Positions 1 through 5,202 of a stretch of DNA of 5,575 nucleotides are shown here, in pieces. The notes under the pieces were generated by a model. The model ran no database searches, was not told the DNA's origin, and was given only the letters and a program-made list of their open reading frames with translations. The position numbers were made by a program, and so were the translations under genes. The first letter of the stretch is position 1. Each line of letters opens with the position of its first letter. The stretch is from Planctomycetota bacterium (GTDB lineage: Bacteria > Planctomycetota > UBA1135 > UBA2386), in assembly GCA_016793305.1 (NCBI GenBank), contig JAEUHU010000190.1:1-5575 (forward strand), given 5' to 3'.

Positions 1-756
1 GGTGCTGTCCTGGTTCTTCTCGTCCTTCGGCATGAACGTGCCGATGCCGACGCGGTCCTTCTCGCTGATCAGGAGGCGCCGCACGACCACGTGCTCGAGC
101 ACCTTCTGGTAGTCGCCGCCGTGCCGCTGCAGCAGCATCTCGAGGTAGAAGCGCGACACCGGCGACAGGTCGAAGTCGCTGCGCAGCTTGTAGCTGGTGC
201 GGACCTTCTTCTGCAGCGAGGCGAGCAGCTTCTGCCGCACGTCCTTCGGCAGCAGCAGCAGCGGCTCCTCGTTCATCGGCGACGGGATGCGCTGGCCGTC
301 GATGTCCCAGCTGAACGTGTACATCGCGCCGTCCGGACCGCGCGAGTAGGCCTCGAGGCCCTTCTTCAGCAGGCGCACGATCGTCGACTTGCTGGAACCG
401 ACCGGGCCGTGCAGCAGCAGCACGCGCCGCTCCGGGCCGTAGCCGTGCGCCGCGGCCTTGAACATCGCCATCAGGTCGTGCAGCGAGCGCTCGAGGCCGA
501 ACACGCCGTCGCGGCCCTCCTCCAGCGGATCGCTGAAGAACCGGTAGCGCGGCACCTTCTCCTTGTCGACCTCGATCTCCTCGACGCCGTGGCTCAACAC
601 CATGTCGTAGAGGCGCTGATGGGCCGTGCGCACGACCAGCGGGTTCTGCTGCACCAGGTCGAGGTACTGCTGGAAGGTGCCCTCCCAGTGCTCGGCCTGG
701 TACTGCTTCTGGTCGAGGGACTCGCGGATCAGCTTCGGCAGGTCGAGATCGCTCAT
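1..756 (-). CDS. prkA: PrkA-family AAA+ protein (YeaG-like), N-terminal part, cut by window edge
   Basis: This is the first 252 residues of a PrkA/YeaG-type protein; the frame is still open at base 1. PrkA proteins are cytoplasmic AAA ATPases of roughly 640-690 residues, described as serine protein kinases and linked to stress or starvation responses, so over half is missing here. The Walker A loop GPVGSSKST lies at residues 117-125, just after the hydrophobic strand RRVLLLH. Family hallmarks follow: the segment around PSPMNEEPLLLLP near residues 158-170 and GIGTFMPKDEKNQDST at the cut end, which matches the conserved PrkA block. The start ATG (754-756) is preceded by GGGAGG at a 7-base spacing. 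It is transcribed divergently from the M28 operon. In many bacteria prkA is followed by yhbH/yeaH and spoVR/ycgB genes, so those may lie beyond base 1; the window cannot show this. Identification is firm; the biochemical role is less settled. Confidence 0.96.
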   Translation of the reverse strand, partial: MSDLDLPKLIRESLDQKQYQAEHWEGTFQQYLDLVQQNPLVVRTAHQRLYDMVLSHGVEEIEVDKEKVPRYRFFSDPLEEGRDGVFGLERSLHDLMAMFKAAAHGYGPERRVLLLHGPVGSSKSTIVRLLKKGLEAYSRGPDGAMYTFSWDIDGQRIPSPMNEEPLLLLPKDVRQKLLASLQKKVRTSYKLRSDFDLSPVSRFYLEMLLQRHGGDYQKVLEHVVVRRLLISEKDRVGIGTFMPKDEKNQDST

Positions 757-763
757 GTCGGTG

Positions 764-769
764 CCTCCC
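764..769 (-). promoter_or_regulatory. Ribosome binding site of prkA
   Basis: The minus strand reads GGGAGG seven bases before the ATG at 756, a strong match to the anti-Shine-Dalgarno sequence. A second GGAGG copy lies further out at 776-780, 19 bases from the ATG and too far to serve this start. The proximal copy fixes the start choice. Confidence 0.8.
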
Positions 770-870
770 AGGGGGCCTCCGGCGGCGGCCGGTGACCCGA
801 TGTGCCGATCCTATCGACGCTTCCAGAACACGCCATGAGCCTTTCGCCCCTTGCGACCGGCGGTTCCAGG

Positions 871-900
871 TTGGGGCGAGATCGCGTCCGGTGGTAGCCT
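871..900 (+). promoter_or_regulatory. Probable promoter of the first M28 gene, leaderless type
   Basis: TAGCCT at 895-900 fits the TANNNT -10 pattern of high-GC bacteria. It is six bases from the ATG at 907, which would put the transcription start at the A of the ATG. TTGGGG at 871-876 lies 18 bases upstream of the box and is a partial -35 match, with only TTG matching TTGACA. No Shine-Dalgarno sequence is present before 907, which agrees with leaderless translation. The box shares its surrounding sequence with boxes before two other genes in the window. Confidence 0.5.
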
Positions 901-906
901 GCGCGC

Positions 907-1956
907 ATGCTCGCCGGCTCCCGCTCCGCACGCTCCGTCCTGCCTCCCTCCCTCCTGCTGCTGGCCCTGTCCGCCGCGTCCTGCAGCAAGCAGGGTCCGA
1001 TCGACGGCGGTGCGGCGATGCGCCATGTCGAGGCGCTGGTGAAGATCGGGGCGCGCCCGTTCGGTTCGCCCGAGCTCGCGAAGGCCACCGACTACCTGTG
1101 CGAGCAGATCACCAAGGCGGGCCAGAAGCCGGTCCGGCACGAAGCGCTGCACGAGAAGGAGCAGAAGACGATCCGCAACGTCTACGCGCAGATCGACGGC
1201 GCGGATCCGCAGAACGGGCCGATCCTGATGTTCGGCGCCCACTACGACACCAAGCTGGCCGCCGGCCACGACGACGCGACGCACAACTTCCCGTTCGTCG
1301 GCGCGATCGACGGCGGCGGCGCCCCCGCGATCCTGCTCGAGCTGCTGCGCACGATCGGCACGGCCGAGCAGAAGCCGAAGTGCAACGTCGGCTTCTTCTG
1401 GATCGACGCCGAGGAGTCGATCGACTGGGTGTGGAACGACAACCGCGCACTGCTGGGCAGCCAGGAGTTCTGCAAGAAGCTGGCGGCCGACGGCACGATG
1501 AAGCGCGTCAAGGCGTTCGTGCTGCTCGACCTGATGGGCAGCAAGAACGTCAAGTTCGACAAGGACGGCGACTCGACCGGCCAGCTGATCGACCTGTTCG
1601 CCAAGGTCGGCCAGGAGATGGGCATCGGCGAGCGCATGTTCCAGCTCCCGACCCAGCAGGCGATCGACTACTACCGCCAGAACAAGCTGCCCTGGGGCAT
1701 CAAGGACGACCACCTGAACTTCAAGAACTACGGCGTGCCGAGCGTGCTGCTGATCGACTTCCAGAACCGCATCCCGCCGCACCTGCAGAACCTCGGCCAG
1801 GGCCAGCAGCCGACGGTCGATCCCGACTACGAGCAGTGGTGGCACACGCCGGACGACAACCTCGACGCGATGGACGAAGCGTCGCTGGCGCTGGCCGGCA
1901 ACCTGGTGATGCGGGCGATGCCGAAGCTCGAGGAGTTCGTCCTGGCCAGGAAGTGA
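907..1956 (+). CDS. Exported glutaminyl-peptide cyclotransferase-like M28 enzyme, paralogue 1
   Basis: A 349-residue M28-family protein that resembles glutaminyl cyclases, which convert N-terminal glutamine to pyroglutamate with release of ammonia. A basic start and a leucine-rich stretch end in SAASC (Cys26), a permissive lipobox, so it is likely a lipoprotein. Visible motifs: AHYDTK with H112 and D114; FPFVGAID with D135; DAEES with E169-E170; VLLDLMG with D208; KDDH with D267-D268-H269; WWHTPDDN with H313. By comparison with human QC (zinc ligands D159, E202, H330; catalytic E201, D248, D305), D135, E170 and H313 would bind zinc, and E169, D208 and a D267/D268 residue would act in catalysis. 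The WHTPDDN block is especially QC-like. There is a roughly 20-residue glutamine-rich insert before it (about 291-310). No Shine-Dalgarno precedes the start. It is co-transcribed with the paralogue two bases downstream. An aminopeptidase role cannot be excluded. Confidence 0.88.
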   Translation: MLAGSRSARSVLPPSLLLLALSAASCSKQGPIDGGAAMRHVEALVKIGARPFGSPELAKATDYLCEQITKAGQKPVRHEALHEKEQKTIRNVYAQIDGADPQNGPILMFGAHYDTKLAAGHDDATHNFPFVGAIDGGGAPAILLELLRTIGTAEQKPKCNVGFFWIDAEESIDWVWNDNRALLGSQEFCKKLAADGTMKRVKAFVLLDLMGSKNVKFDKDGDSTGQLIDLFAKVGQEMGIGERMFQLPTQQAIDYYRQNKLPWGIKDDHLNFKNYGVPSVLLIDFQNRIPPHLQNLGQGQQPTVDPDYEQWWHTPDDNLDAMDEASLALAGNLVMRAMPKLEEFVLARK

Positions 1957-1959
1957 GGA
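1948..1959 (+). promoter_or_regulatory. Purine-rich ribosome binding region of the second M28 gene
   Basis: AGGAAGTGAGGA spans the end of the first M28 gene and serves either of two in-frame starts. AGGA at 1948-1951 is 7 bases before the ATG at 1959. GAGGA at 1955-1959 is 8 bases before the ATG at 1968. The two starts differ by three residues, and sequence alone does not decide between them. Confidence 0.6.
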
Positions 1960-3014
1960 TGCGCGCGATGCAACGCCACTCGGTCTGGATCGGGCTCGCC
2001 CTGCTGGGCGCCTGCCTCGGCGCCTCGATCGGATTGCGACAGCAGGCCGGGACGGACCAGGACCGCACGGTGCCGCGGGTCCGGCCACCGGCCGACGACG
2101 ACCCGATCGACCAGAAGGTGGTCCAGCCGCTGCCCGTCGTGCGCGCCCCGGCCGGGCTCGGCGAACGCGCGTTCGCGCACGTGCAAGCGCTGGTGGCGAT
2201 GGGCCCACGCCACACCGCGGCCCAACCGACGCCCGGCTGGTCGCGCCAGCTCGACCACATCGTCACGACGCTGCGAGGACTCGGCCTCGAGCCCGTGCGC
2301 GACACCTGGACCGATCGCAAGGAGCTGCTGACCTTCACCAACGTGTCGGTGCGCATCCCCGGCCGCCGCCCGGACCGCATCCTGCTGGCGTGCCACCACG
2401 ACACCAAGTGCACGACCGGCCACAGCGACCCGGCGCACAACTTCCCGTTCGTCGGCGCCAACGACGGCGCCAGCGGCGTCGGCCTCTTGCTGGCGCTGGC
2501 GGCGGAGCTGGCGAAGACCGAACGCGAGGCGACGCTCGAGCTGGTGTTCTTCGACGGCGAGGAGAGCCTCGACTGGACCTGGAACGACGCCGCGCGCGCG
2601 CTGTTCGGCAGCAAGCGCTACGTGCGCAGCCACCGCGACCGCACGCTGACCGGCGACGAGCCGCGCATCGCGGCGATGGTGCTGCTCGACATGGTCGGCC
2701 GCACCGACCTGCACATCCAGGAGGAGCTCTACTCGACGCGCGCACTGCGCCAGCTGTGCTGGTCGGCGGCGGTCGCGACCGGCCACCAGGACGTGTTCTT
2801 CCGTCGCGCCGAGGCGGCCAGCGACGACCACAAGCCGTTCCTCGAGGTCGGCATCCCGGCGATCGACCTGATCGACCTGAACGGCAACCCGCACTGGCAC
2901 AAGTCGACCGACACGATCGAGAACGTCTCCGCGGCGAGCCTGCAGAGGGTCGCCGACGTGGTGCTGACGCTGCTGCCGGCGATCGAGCAGGAGTTCGTGC
3001 AGAAGCCGCGCTGA
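1959..3014 (+). CDS. Exported glutaminyl-peptide cyclotransferase-like M28 enzyme, paralogue 2
   Basis: A 351-residue paralogue of the preceding gene, starting two bases after its stop (ATG 1968 is an equally good start). The hydrophobic segment at residues 8-26 contains LLGAC (Cys19), a classic lipobox, but hydrophobicity continues past the cysteine, so a membrane anchor is also possible. A proline-rich linker covers about 36-65. The catalytic core shows CHHDTK with H146 and D148, FPFVGAND with D169, FFDGEES with E201-E202, VLLDMVG with D244, SDDHKPF with D289-D290-H291, and HWHKSTDT with H314. All expected metal and acid/base positions are kept. Its DGEES motif matches human QC better than the DAEES of paralogue 1. 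Its C-terminal histidine block (HKSTDT) looks more like di-zinc M28 aminopeptidases than the WHTPDDN of paralogue 1. The reaction could therefore be glutamine cyclisation or N-terminal peptide cleavage. It ends in a stem-loop shared with the facing gene. Confidence 0.86.
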   Translation: MRAMQRHSVWIGLALLGACLGASIGLRQQAGTDQDRTVPRVRPPADDDPIDQKVVQPLPVVRAPAGLGERAFAHVQALVAMGPRHTAAQPTPGWSRQLDHIVTTLRGLGLEPVRDTWTDRKELLTFTNVSVRIPGRRPDRILLACHHDTKCTTGHSDPAHNFPFVGANDGASGVGLLLALAAELAKTEREATLELVFFDGEESLDWTWNDAARALFGSKRYVRSHRDRTLTGDEPRIAAMVLLDMVGRTDLHIQEELYSTRALRQLCWSAAVATGHQDVFFRRAEAASDDHKPFLEVGIPAIDLIDLNGNPHWHKSTDTIENVSAASLQRVADVVLTLLPAIEQEFVQKPR

Positions 3015-3028
3015 CGCTTCGTCAGCGC
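3008..3028. terminator. Stem-loop covering two convergent stop codons, probable bidirectional terminator
   Basis: GCGCTGACG (3008-3016) and CGTCAGCGC (3020-3028) are perfect inverted repeats with a CTT loop, giving a 9-bp GC-rich stem. The left arm contains the TGA of the second M28 gene and the right arm contains the TGA of the propeller gene on the other strand. There is no T-tract on either side, so it is not a textbook intrinsic terminator. It may still stop or slow converging polymerases or protect 3' ends. Confidence 0.6.
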
Positions 3029-4242
3029 AGCACCGGCCCCGCCCCGCTCCCAGCAGGATTCGGTACCGAAGCGGGCACGGCCTGCTCCTCGACGGGCACC
3101 GCTGCGCCCGGCAGCGCGTAGCCCGGCGGTCGCGCCACCAGGATCACGTCGCCGTCGAAGCCCGACGCGACCAGTTCGTCGGTGCCGTTGCGCCCGTCGA
3201 GTTCGCCGACCGTGAGCCAATGGCCCTTCTGCGTGGTGGTCAGCACGGTCTCGGCCTGCCACGGCTCGTCGCCGCGGCGGTGCACCACGTGGATCGCCTT
3301 GTCGTAGCCGTAGACGGCGAACGCTTCGCGGTCGTCGGCGAAGAAGCGCCCCGACGCGACGCCGCGCAGGCCCTGCCCACCGGCGTAGACCACCGAACGC
3401 TCCACCCGCTCGTCGGCTGCGAGCCTCACCCGCACCACCGCACCATCGTCGCGTGTCGCATAGACCACGCCCGGCCGCCCCTTCGCCGCGGCGATGCGGC
3501 CGAGTCCGCTGTCCTCCTGCAGCACCGAGGTCCAGCGCAGCTCGCCCGGATGCAGCTGCATGCGCAGCAGGTGCCCCGCTCGGCTGACGCCGAGCAGTGT
3601 CGCGGGTTCGCCCGCAGCTCCGGGCACCACGACCACGTCGCGTACGCGGCCCGGTACGGTGGCGACCTGCGGCATCGTGAACGCCGCTCCGTCGCCGCTC
3701 GGCACCATCTGGAACACCGCCCCGGTGATCGCGAACGCCAGCAACTCGTCGCCAGCCGTCGGCGCGAAGTCCCCCGCGACCACTGCATGGAACTCCTCGC
3801 CGGGCCGATGACCGATCTCGACGCTCTCCAGGGTGAACTTCGCGAACGGTTGCGACCGCAGCGTCACGCGATGCAGCGAGCCAGCGCGCCCGCCGGCGTA
3901 CAGCTCGCGGCCCGGTACCCGCGGGTCGACGTCGGCAGAGCGCGTCGGCGCGAGCCACGAGCCGTCCGGCACCACCGACTGCGCCGTCCACTGGCCGCTG
4001 TAGACCGTCAACAGCTGGAATCGCCCCTTGTCGTCGGCGGCGATCACGTCGTGCTGGCCGTAGTCGTCGACCACGTCGTCGACGTGCAGGTACCAGACGC
4101 CCGCGTCGACGTGATGGATGCGGTCGGCGCGCCAGCCGTCGCTGCCCGACAGAGGCGTTGCGGGAGTCACGGTCTGGGCCGCGGCGATGGCCGCGAGCAG
4201 CAGCGGAGCGACGCAGGTCGAGAACGGCAGGAGACGAATCAT
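3022..4242 (-). CDS. Secreted seven-repeat beta-propeller protein (FG-GAP/VCBS-like), function unknown
   Basis: A 406-residue exported protein without recognisable catalytic motifs. Residues 1-22 form a signal peptide ending in AIAAA, with the best signal peptidase I cut before Gln23. Seven repeats follow at intervals of about 45-50 residues, beginning near 52, 102, 152, 200, 248, 293 and 342. Each reads as a hydrophobic strand, a polar turn, a second strand and a short DG or GG turn leading to a third strand. The clearest are VVAGDFAPTAGDELLAFAIT and VGELDGRNGTDELVASGFDG, which resemble FG-GAP/VCBS blades. Seven repeats suggest a closed seven-bladed propeller. The tail after about 380 is rich in proline and alanine. 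The start at 4242 is chosen because the signal peptide begins there; a longer frame to 4335 would put arginine-rich sequence before it. No Shine-Dalgarno is seen. Binding of a ligand, glycan or partner protein is a reasonable guess only. Confidence 0.8.
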   Translation of the reverse strand: MIRLLPFSTCVAPLLLAAIAAAQTVTPATPLSGSDGWRADRIHHVDAGVWYLHVDDVVDDYGQHDVIAADDKGRFQLLTVYSGQWTAQSVVPDGSWLAPTRSADVDPRVPGRELYAGGRAGSLHRVTLRSQPFAKFTLESVEIGHRPGEEFHAVVAGDFAPTAGDELLAFAITGAVFQMVPSGDGAAFTMPQVATVPGRVRDVVVVPGAAGEPATLLGVSRAGHLLRMQLHPGELRWTSVLQEDSGLGRIAAAKGRPGVVYATRDDGAVVRVRLAADERVERSVVYAGGQGLRGVASGRFFADDREAFAVYGYDKAIHVVHRRGDEPWQAETVLTTTQKGHWLTVGELDGRNGTDELVASGFDGDVILVARPPGYALPGAAVPVEEQAVPASVPNPAGSGAGPVLR

Positions 4243-4266
4243 GGCGGGCCCGTCGGCAGGGCAAGC

Positions 4267-4272
4267 AGCGTA
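4267..4272 (-). promoter_or_regulatory. Probable -10 box of the propeller gene
   Basis: The minus strand reads GGTACGCTGC around this hexamer (TACGCT), almost identical to the box before the alpha/beta hydrolase. It ends 24 bases before the ATG at 4242, predicting a leader of about 17 bases. That leader has no Shine-Dalgarno match. No -35 element is apparent. Confidence 0.4.
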
Positions 4273-4387
4273 CCCGAGACACCGCGCCCGATGGCGCGGC
4301 TGCCCATCGCGGTTGCCGTGGAGCGACCCCCACACGGTGCACCTGATCTGCGACAGAACGGGCGCTCGTTCGCCGCCCGACGGGGGC

Positions 4388-4393
4388 TACGCT
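4388..4393 (+). promoter_or_regulatory. Probable -10 box of the alpha/beta hydrolase gene, leaderless type
   Basis: TACGCT within GCTACGCTGC ends 9 bases before the ATG at 4403, so transcription would start at or within about three bases of the start codon. No Shine-Dalgarno sequence lies before this ATG. No clear -35 match is seen at the usual distance. Confidence 0.45.
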
Positions 4394-4402
4394 GCCGACC
4401 GC

Positions 4403-5194
4403 ATGCCAACCGTCGAGCGCAACGGACGCGTCGTCCACCACACCCGTGAAGGCGACGGCCCGGGCGTCGTGCTCGTGCCGGGCCTCGGCTCGGGAGCCCG
4501 CCTGTTCGGCACCTTGCCGCGCCGCTTCGCGCGCGCCGGGTTCACCTGCTGCGCCGTCGATCCGGTCGGGCTGCCGCCCAGCAGCGAGCTGCCCGGCTCG
4601 GTGTTCGACTTCACGCAGGCTGCCCACGACGTGCTGGCGGTGGCCGCGACGCTGCCGAAGCCGGTCGCCCTGGTCGGCACGTCGCTCGGTGGCAAGGTGG
4701 CGCTGTGCGCCGCCGCGACCCAGAGCCCGCACGCCGACAAGCTGGTGATGCTGTGCAGTTCCGCGCTGCAGACCCCGCGCAGCCGCCGCATCTACCGCTG
4801 GTTCGAGCTGCTGTGCAGCGAGGTCGACGGCCGGTTCCTCGGCGACCTGACGGCGCCGTTCCTGTTCGGCGAGACGTTCCTGAACGAGAAGCCTGGCGTC
4901 GTCGACGACATCGTGCGCAGCACGAAGCCGAGCGAGGCCTCGCGCGCGTTCATGCAGGCGCAGGCACGCGCGCTGCAGAGCTTCGACGGCGAGGCGCTGT
5001 GCGCGCAGGTGCGCTGGCCGACGCTGTGTCTCGCCGGCGGCGAGGACACGCTGACGCTGCCGCGCGAAGTGGCGGCAACGGCGGCGCTGCTCCCCGGAGC
5101 CCAGCACGAGTGCTTGCCGACCGCCGGCCACAGCTTGCTGCTCGAGAGCGCCGCGGCGTTCGACCGGCTGGTCGCCTTCCTGCGCGCGAGCTGA
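4403..5194 (+). CDS. Alpha/beta-fold hydrolase, probably cytoplasmic
   Basis: A 263-residue single-domain alpha/beta hydrolase, a normal length for the superfamily. The oxyanion-hole segment is VPGLGSG (25-31). The nucleophile elbow is GTSLGG with Ser94. The acid is Asp215 in AGGEDTL, and the base is His243 in AGHSLLL, so the Ser-Asp-His triad is complete. A cap region lies between about 125 and 195. There is no signal peptide. The overall pattern is like BioH, MenH and enol-lactonase type enzymes, but nothing in the sequence fixes the substrate, so I give no gene symbol. The ATG at 4403 is used because family homology begins directly after it and a TANNNT box sits just upstream; the frame continues further upstream without similarity. 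It is transcribed away from the propeller gene and ends 8 bases from a facing gene. No partner gene in the window suggests a pathway. Confidence 0.9.
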   Translation: MPTVERNGRVVHHTREGDGPGVVLVPGLGSGARLFGTLPRRFARAGFTCCAVDPVGLPPSSELPGSVFDFTQAAHDVLAVAATLPKPVALVGTSLGGKVALCAAATQSPHADKLVMLCSSALQTPRSRRIYRWFELLCSEVDGRFLGDLTAPFLFGETFLNEKPGVVDDIVRSTKPSEASRAFMQAQARALQSFDGEALCAQVRWPTLCLAGGEDTLTLPREVAATAALLPGAQHECLPTAGHSLLLESAAAFDRLVAFLRAS

Positions 5195-5202
5195 CGCGGG
5201 TC

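Larger units (their letters stand above)
757..906. other. Divergent intergenic region between prkA and the M28 operon
   Basis: This 150-base gap separates two divergent genes and must hold both promoters. On the plus side a TAGCCT box sits just before the ATG at 907. On the minus side the best -10 candidate is TAGGAT (813-808), which would give a prkA leader of about 45 bases. It has no convincing -35 partner, so it is weak. The prkA leader is very GC-rich and includes a small potential hairpin, CCGGC-CGCC-GCCGG, around 779-792. No open frame with a credible start and composition is seen here. Confidence 0.6.
4243..4402. other. Divergent intergenic region between the propeller and hydrolase genes
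   Basis: These 160 bases separate divergent genes and carry a TACGCT box facing each way, about 115 bases apart. Between them lies an inverted repeat, CGATGG (4289-4294) and CCATCG (4304-4309), with a 9-base spacer. It could be a regulator site or chance in GC-rich DNA. No coding potential is evident. Confidence 0.55.

Noticed and set aside
91..795. A 234-codon plus-strand frame opposite prkA
   Set aside because: It is antisense to a gene with unmistakable PrkA motifs, and its translation is low-complexity and rich in Arg, Gln, Leu and Val.
792..1958. Upstream extension of the second M28 gene's frame through the whole first M28 gene, giving a possible 740-residue protein
   Set aside because: The extension is an out-of-frame, arginine-rich reading of the first M28 gene. 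Family similarity and the signal sequence begin only at 1959 or 1968.
2161..2176. A 16-base perfect palindrome, GCGAACGCGCGTTCGC
   Set aside because: It lies inside the second M28 gene and encodes an ordinary stretch (ERAF). There is no second copy and no regulatory context, so chance in GC-rich coding DNA is the simpler reading.
811..2208. A 465-codon minus-strand frame opposite the first M28 gene, and similar frames at 1827-2900 and 1721-2614
   Set aside because: All lie antisense to conserved catalytic blocks of the M28 genes and show no domain of their own.
3220..4449. A 409-codon plus-strand frame opposite the propeller gene
   Set aside because: It is antisense to a protein with a signal peptide and regular repeats; its own translation is rich in Arg, His and Ala without recognisable motifs.
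2729..5131. An 800-codon open frame on the minus strand
   Set aside because: It runs antisense or out of frame across the second M28 gene, the propeller gene and the alpha/beta hydrolase, each with clear family motifs. Its translation is arginine- and alanine-rich with no recognisable domain, as expected for a shadow frame in GC-rich DNA.
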